A stretch of DNA of 64,000 nt from Lumbricus terrestris. Lineage: Eukaryota > Annelida > Clitellata > Crassiclitellata > Lumbricidae. Position numbers and translations under genes: made by a program. Below are positions 57,670 to 64,000 of this stretch, piece by piece. The notes beneath the pieces were generated by a model. It worked only from the letters and a program-made list of their open reading frames with translations. It was not told where the DNA came from and searched no databases. Location of the stretch: contig OX457036.1 in NCBI GenBank assembly GCA_949752735.1, positions 88,699,187-88,763,186 of the forward strand, given 5' to 3'. Every line of letters starts with the position of its first letter. Within the stretch, counting starts at the first letter, position 1.

Positions 57670-59530
57670 TGTTGGAGCAATAGGTCTTGGGTTTTGTAAT
57701 GAACTTTGATATGCTTTAATGATCAATACAAAGCTCGTAATATGTGACAGTTTGCTTCCAGCTTATTACAGTGGGAAGAACATTAAAGTAGGGTAATCAA
57801 ATACTTTGAATATTATGGCTAGGGCCTTTATAGCACACAGATCTTGACAAAATGGTTCTAAATGGATTTGTGCAGTTGCTCAAGCACTTCTGTGCATCTA
57901 GAAATATAGTTTTAAAAAATGTCACCCTAAAATGTCATTGTCATCCGTGATATTGCTGACATCACACAATTTTCATATGCGGAAACAAACATCATATAAT
58001 CATAGACTAAAAAAGGTCACCAGAAAAATCGTCATTTATAGCAAAAGAGACATCTAAATCGTAAATGGAAAGTGTCACGACACAGGCAAAGAAAGCGATC
58101 AGAAAAATCTAAAAAAGGAAACTTCACCATGGAAGACGGAATGAGAAAGAAGACGTGCAGTTCAAACAAATTTTCTTTTGAAAAACCCTGATTAGGGCAT
58201 TAGATAGTGACTGAGTGATGCCAACATCGGTCAGATGAATATGATGCTCAGTGTGTAATCAGATAGCCTATAACATAAGAATTATTATGTACAAGTCAGC
58301 ACTAGTGACAGTCAATCTAAACACATGAATAGTAAAGTTGTCAAATTTTCATCTGCTTGTTTGTGCCCAAAATCCAGGAAGTCAAGCATATAGCCTACTG
58401 GTTCAGAGGAAGCTATTAAAATGCGTATCCGTCAAGTGCAGTTAAGCTAAAGGGAGAGTAGCCTACTTCTGACTTCGCTTTCGCCTTCTCAGCATTATTC
58501 CTCCCCATGCCTCTTTTGGGTCGTCCACACTTCAAAGACGAACGAACTCGACGAAGGTCTTCATTTGACCACCCTGCTGATCCTGCATTGCTAAATTTAT
58601 GTGCAACAGGGTATGTTGGTTAGTCTTAGCATATGACTGATAGGAGGGTGGGTGGCCACACCTCTTCATCACCATCTCCCCCACCAACAGTGTTTGGTCA
58701 ATATACTCGTTAGGCCATAGCTGCGTTAGCCAGAGAGTGGTAGGCCTATTAATGGATTTCTGCATTAAAGATATAATAGGGCCTATACCTGGTTTCGATT
58801 AAACGAATACACACATATATATATATAATATATATGTGTGTATATTCGTGTATAACACTGTATATATTATGTATTCGTGTATATATTATATATAATATAA
58901 ATTTTTACGCAGCCACGCATCCATTTGTTGCTGTTACGCCTCTATTATGCATCTCTATCAAATAAAAATTCATCAACGGATACTGAGCATTATTGTCACT
59001 GGATGACTTACTCAGGGTCAATACACGCTAACCACCCTAAGGGAGTACACCCCAGGGGAGTACGGACCCACCCCTCACATGGCAAGCGGTCCAAGCAATC
59101 AGCTTAGAACTTTGACCCACAGCAGGATTTAAAAAATGCCCAAAAAGTGGTTCGTATTGGGGAGCTTAAAACTGCTACATAAATTCTAAAAAAAATTGGC
59201 AGTGATAAACTGATATGCACACGAACAGGCTAACAAGAACCAGAATGGTGCATGATCAGTTCATCTTTCATCAAACCTATGACCATTGACCATACAACAT
59301 GCCTACTGATATATTTACCGTACTATCTGTCCTGGATTCATCCACTAGGGTGACTAGGCTAATATGCATGTTCTTACAACATAGATTAAAGAAATAGAGA
59401 CAGGCAAAGGATATTTCATTATGCAACTACATACAAAATAGATCTCGAATATGGTATTGGTGTCCATGGTATATTGCTCCTTTAACTGGATGATCTTTAA
59501 ATAGATATGGTATATTAGTTACTAAATGTG
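57670..59530. other. Intergenic or intronic spacer, no gene found
   Basis: AT-rich. It includes an AT/TG palindromic microsatellite at 58,805-58,900 (ACACATATATATATATAATA with its inverse). No recognisable coding segment on either strand. Confidence 0.45.
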
Positions 59531-59539
59531 GTAGACTAC

Positions 59540-59750
59540 TGGTCCATGGATGTGATATTGGTCCTCAGATGGATGTTGTATAGGTCTTTTAATGTGGTTC
59601 TGGTCCTTGGATGTGGCATTGGTCCTTAGATGGATGTGGTATAGGTCCTCTAATGTGGTTCTGGTCCTTGAATATGGGATTGGTCCTTAGATGTAGGTGG
59701 CATTGGTCCTTAGATGGATGTGGCATTGGTCCTTGGATCAGAATGAGCAC
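59540..59750 (+). repeat. Imperfect minisatellite, ~20-30-bp units
   Basis: Repeated GGATGTGGCATTGGTCCTTA / TGTGGTTCTGGTCCTTG variants, about eight to nine units. The minus-strand open frame (GPIPHPSKDQCH repeats) is a by-product. Confidence 0.75.
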
Positions 59751-60900
59751 CCTGAACAAAACAAACCTCAATAACACCAACTGAGATGTCTAGCTATGTT
59801 TGGGCGACTGAGTATCAAGTGTTTTGCAAATAGCACTAAGTACCATCGCTTGCCAGAAACATCTCAGTCTCCATGCTAGTTGATACATTCTCTGGTAGTA
59901 TCATTAACATGTAGTCCCCTTTGCTTGAAGCATTAAATCAGTTGATGGCAATGCGGGTCAGCAGAGATTCATCCAAGGTCAGTTGGAAATCTCCAGGACC
60001 CGGTTTGCAGCAGAAAGTGTCGGCTTGGGATGATTATCCTCCAGTACTTAAATCACAGAAGTTGCTAGACCAATGGATTAAATTACCAGAGACTGTCTGA
60101 GGTAAAGCAGTCTTATCGCAGTAGACAAGTGGCTTGAGAGGAGCACTCAGGCATGGAAGCAAACTCAGCTTAGTCTCATGGCAACAACTTTGTCTCACAC
60201 AAATGCATGTATGCATGTGGGTCAGAAGTGCAGGGACCTTGGATCGGGGTGAGGGATGGAGTGGCACTGGTGGCGCTCTGCCTATCTGGAAAGTATGAGG
60301 TGAAGAAGGGCGAAACTGGCCGTAGCCGAGACTGTGGCTTTAACTGGCGTTCACCGGGAAATTTTCGTATTTCACCCCACCCATCCCGCCCCAAGGGTGA
60401 GAGGTGTGGGTGGGTGGTCCTGGGGGTTCTTTGTCTAGCAGGATGGTATGAGGTAAATAGTTGCAAAAAGTGTGGCCAAAATGGGATGGTTTTTGATAGT
60501 GAAATTTTGGTTTTCGCTCCCCACCCCGACTCTCAGTATCTGTGTCAACAACTCCAGTTGGTGGTTCTGTCTAGGTGCAAGGATTCAGGTCAATAGCAAT
60601 GAAACTGTTGGCGTGCATTCTGGACGTACACACATTGGCCTTTATAGATGTAGATGTATATTGAACTGCCCTTGAAATTTATGCACAAGAATGCGTCCAA
60701 GTGGTGATCAAATTTACACAACATTTCTAAATGGCTTCTTGACAAATTTCCAAATGATGACCCGGTTCCAGCTGTGGAAATGCTGTCCTGATTGTTGTCA
60801 ATGTTTCTGACAAATTGCAACTATTGATGGATTAAAATATCATTGGCCAGATAGAACTTTGTAACTGTAGCTGGAAATTGTTTAACATTAGGCCCCCCAA
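59751..60900. other. Spacer, no gene found
   Basis: The open frame at 60,207-60,596 has no recognisable domain and no splice context. Nothing else could be assigned. Confidence 0.4.
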
Positions 60901-60901
60901 A

Positions 60902-61673
60902 AATAATGTTGTGTTTCCGGTAACAGAGCTCCAAAAAATTGGGTAGGTAGGTCGAAAAATATTTTTATTTCGGTAAAATATTTTTATACAGTGACTATCC
61001 GAAAAATTATACCAACTACTCTTTTTTGCATAAAGGTACATGCTGCAACAAAGTACGTGTTCTAAGCAAGTATAAACTGCCTATTTCCTGACTGTCTGCA
61101 CCTAAAATTGCTCTAGAAAACAATTCCATTAATTTCATTTTGTTGATATTTTTTTCTGGTAAGATAAAGTGGGAAGGGAAGTGAAAGATGAGTGCGAACA
61201 GAACATCACTGCTAGGGGTTGTTCCAGACTGGCCGAGCCAGTGACTAGTTACACCTAGATGTTGCTAGGTTTATTTTCCCTAGTCACCATTAGAGGTGGC
61301 TCAAGTGAGAATGATAAGGCTACAGGTTTCTCAAGACTGGCAACCAGGAAGTAGTTAGGCAGGTGTAAAACTCTAAGGCAATGTCACGGTAAATAAAAAA
61401 CTTCCACAAAATTTTCCGAGTCGCGGCAATAAAAGTGAGGCGGTCGGGTTACCCGAAACACAACATTTTTTAGCCTAAGATCCAACTCTATACGGAAGGC
61501 AATGTCACCGTATTATGTCAATACAATTTTTTTTTAAATTTAAAAAAAATTAAAAATGTACTAAACAAAAATTTTTTAAATAAATTTTTTTAAATAAATT
61601 TTTTTTAACAAATTATTAGGGTCGCAGCAATAAAAGAGGGTCGGTCGGGTTACCGGAAACACAACATTATTTT
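60902..61673. mobile_element. Inverted-repeat element (AATAATGTTGTGTTTCCGGT family)
   Basis: The left end AATAATGTTGTGTTTCCGGTAAC is the exact inverse of the right end GTTACCGGAAACACAACATTATT at 61,651-61,673. A third partial inverse copy (GGTTACCCGAAACACAACATT) is at 61,448-61,468, suggesting nested or rearranged elements. No coding sequence. Confidence 0.75.
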
Positions 61674-61889
61674 TTTTTGCCTTACTAGAATGTTAGAACT
61701 CAAGTCATCTCCAACATACTTGGATATCGAGCAATCATGCGTTATATACCCCAACATGCCCATTGCAGTTCACTTGAAAACACAGCTGTTACCAAAGGAA
61801 CTGCTAGGGCTTATCATGCAGGTTAGCTGCTTTGTAACCTTTTTGGCGCCCTTGTAACTGTGTTACGGCACCATATATAATATACATAT

Positions 61890-62160
61890 TGTAATTGTAA
61901 TCGTACATTTATATAGCGCCACTTCAAGAGAACTGCTCAGAGGCGCTCCCGACCTGACACCTAACCACAATCAAAGAGAATGGTTTTCAAATGCTTGCGG
62001 AAAAGGGGCAAAGAAAGACAAAGAAGTTCATTGAGGAGACTAATAGGCAACTTATTCCAGAAAGACGGACCAACCATAGCAAAGCTTCTACATATGTAGC
62101 ACTGTGGAAGATCGAGCCCTAGGGACAACCAGGTCACCATGCGGATAAATTGTTGCAATT
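61890..62160 (-). mobile_element. LINE C-terminal fragment
   Basis: The minus strand reads RSFAMVGPSFWNKLPISLLN, then FRKHLKTILFDCG, ending in the ATTTATATAGCGCCACTTCA tail. The conserved F...GP..WN.LP...F...LKT.LF motif is intact. Confidence 0.8.
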
Positions 62161-62479
62161 ATCATTATTATTATTAGCTTGTTGAGAACACCAAGCTGTC
62201 AATAAGTGGAGAAAAATGCAGCCTGTAAGAAACACTTCTCTCTCTGAGAAAGCAATAGACAGCTTGTCAACAATTCTGTCAATGAGAAAGAAAGTGGCAA
62301 TTTATCAACAACAACTCAGTCAATAACAGAGAAAAAGACAACTTTGTCATTGAAAGAGAAGCGACAAGATGTCAATGAGAAAGATAACGACAATCTGATG
62401 TCAGTACCTCTGTCAAGCCCTAAGACTCTCCTATTTAGCTGATGTTGGGTTGGGAGCGCTTCTCAGATGGTGGAGCATT

Positions 62480-62499
62480 ATATATACATATATACAATT

Positions 62500-62531
<32 letters not shown>

Positions 62532-62535
62532 GCTC
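62480..62535 (+). repeat. (TA)n / (TACA)n low-complexity tract
   Basis: TATATATACATATATACAAT followed by (TA)n. Confidence 0.8.
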
Positions 62536-64000
62536 CTAAGATATAAATAAATCAAATACACATTTAATTTCACACAAACATGCAACTTGGAAATTTATAA
62601 GGAGAGAGATAGAAGAATCAGGCAATAGGAAGGATCTCATGGAAAGTGTGACCAAGATAATAGAAGTGAAAGTTGTGTTTTGGACTCATTTGAATATGAA
62701 TTAAATCTTTGCCAAAATCTCATTGATCAGCAACTACATTAAAGTAATGAAGGCGATCATCAAAATTTGTCAATTTACTGCACTTCAGTAAACGTAGCTA
62801 GGATTACCTCTACTTAAACTATGCTTAAGGTAAGCATGGCATTTTGAGAAGCACTGCCCCAACCAAAGATGTGCCCAGGTGTTCTGCTTCATTGCCCTCC
62901 AGCAGATCTCTTGAGGTAGCACTGTAAGTTGTCGCTTTACATTTCTATTCAAAGAGAATGTTATATTCTCAGTGGCTGCACGCAATGAAAATTTTGATCA
63001 GAACGTATGGATGTCCATACAGAATGCAGCGCTAGAGACTGCATTTACTAATACATCTAGAGAAGAAGCATAGTTCAATTCAGTCCAACACAGGACATTA
63101 AAGCGTTTGTTTTGATGTAATTGAAACTATAATTACAGCAATTTATACGCATAGCATCGTCTGTAGTAAGTCACTGTCATAATCTCAACAGCCATTTCAA
63201 GTAGTAGGTCACGGTGTAGTAAATAGATTTGCAATATTATTATTATTTTCCAAAGACCAGTTAAGTGTAGGCTATATTCAGCTATTTGTTAGAGATAACA
63301 CTAAAACACCAATGCAACCTTTAACGCTTTAGGCATTTGTAAGGATTTGCATTAGTTTAGCTCACTTCCAGTAGGCAACACATCCTCAAAGTGTCAATAG
63401 TTAATTAGTTTAAGCTTTTGGAGTTGCAGATGCTTAACAGTACCAATCATTCCACACCCAGTGGCTGTTGATTACGGCAAAATTTGCCGTACGGTTTACA
63501 TACGTTTGCAACGCGATACCGAATCATTGACCCAAATACATATTTGTTTTCATTCAGACTCTTCTGTCAACACCGTCACCAACCTCCCCCATCACAATGA
63601 ACACCGCCCGGTCCACTTCCCTGAACCTTATACCAATGCATGGCAACTATAATAAGCAGCCACCATAACGTGGTCCAAGATCCTGCTTATCAATTCCGTT
63701 AACCAGCATAGCCGGATACCATCATACCAGGTCGAGTGGCGATGATTTTAGCAGGGCTGTTTTAAAGGAATTTTTAGAACTGCACAACTCCTTCTTTCCT
63801 TTCCAATCCTCCATGGTAAATTGCTTCCAATCGGAGGACAATGACCTTTTTTGCTAGTTTTAACTGTAACAGAAGTGCTTATACAACTGCACAAATCCAT
63901 TTAGAACTGTATATTTTGTGTACAACTGCACGTTAAAAAAGCCCTGGATTTTAGGCTATATTTTGGTGCCGTTTGTAGGCTATACCAAAATGACGATTTT
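62536..64000. other. Right-hand flank, no gene found
   Basis: AT-rich, with short open frames only and no recognisable domain, promoter or RNA gene. It could be 5' flank or intron of nab or of a gene beyond the window. Confidence 0.4.

Noticed and set aside
59589..59780. GPIPHPSKDQ repeat frame
   Set aside because: By-product of the minisatellite.
60207..60596. 129-codon plus-strand open frame
   Set aside because: No recognisable domain, no splice signals in register, and an overlapping minus-strand frame of similar length.

Overview
The window is animal nuclear DNA. Genes are split by GT-AG introns, and the intergenic and intronic sequence is packed with non-LTR retrotransposon tails, tRNA-derived SINEs, hAT-type MITEs, a mariner relic and long microsatellites. 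The gene content (cytoplasmic-type actin, a NAB/EGR co-repressor, secreted PAN-Ig-Ig-lectin genes) fits a deuterostome invertebrate such as an echinoderm or another ambulacrarian or basal chordate. The species cannot be fixed from the sequence; the AGGCCTA-rich background is only a weak hint.

Layout. (1) 1-3.8 kb, plus strand: a complete actin gene with TATA box, 5'UTR exon, 5'UTR intron, three coding exons (376 aa) and a poly(A) signal. The protein is full length but unusually divergent. (2) About 4.1-39.5 kb: two head-to-tail copies of one large segment (about 4,122-25,200 and 25,687-39,525). Each carries one intact minus-strand gene of five coding exons with identical intron phases (0,1,1,1). 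The gene encodes a secreted protein with signal peptide, PAN/apple domain, Ser/Pro/Val heptad stalk, two Ig-like domains and a C-type lectin domain (501 and 500 aa). The copies are about 90% identical in protein and differ by many copy-specific transposon insertions, several with intact target-site duplications, while some MITEs are shared and so predate the duplication. (3) About 40-43 kb: transposon-rich spacer. (4) 43.0-54.8 kb, minus strand: a complete nine-exon coding region for a NAB (NGFI-A/EGR-binding) transcriptional co-repressor, 534 aa, with several transposons in its introns. (5) 55-64 kb: no coding gene found. It holds a SINE, a mariner-family relic with ~197-bp inverted repeats, other inverted-repeat elements, a minisatellite and LINE tails, and may contain the 5' region of the NAB gene.

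The three loci have no obvious shared pathway. Actin is cytoskeletal, NAB is nuclear and transcriptional, and the lectin pair is extracellular and probably acts in recognition or immunity. The most promising undescribed item is the tandem PAN-Ig-Ig-CTLD pair: one paralog keeps an EPN-type carbohydrate motif, the other has EPS at the same place, and the stalk is encoded by an in-frame 21-bp minisatellite.
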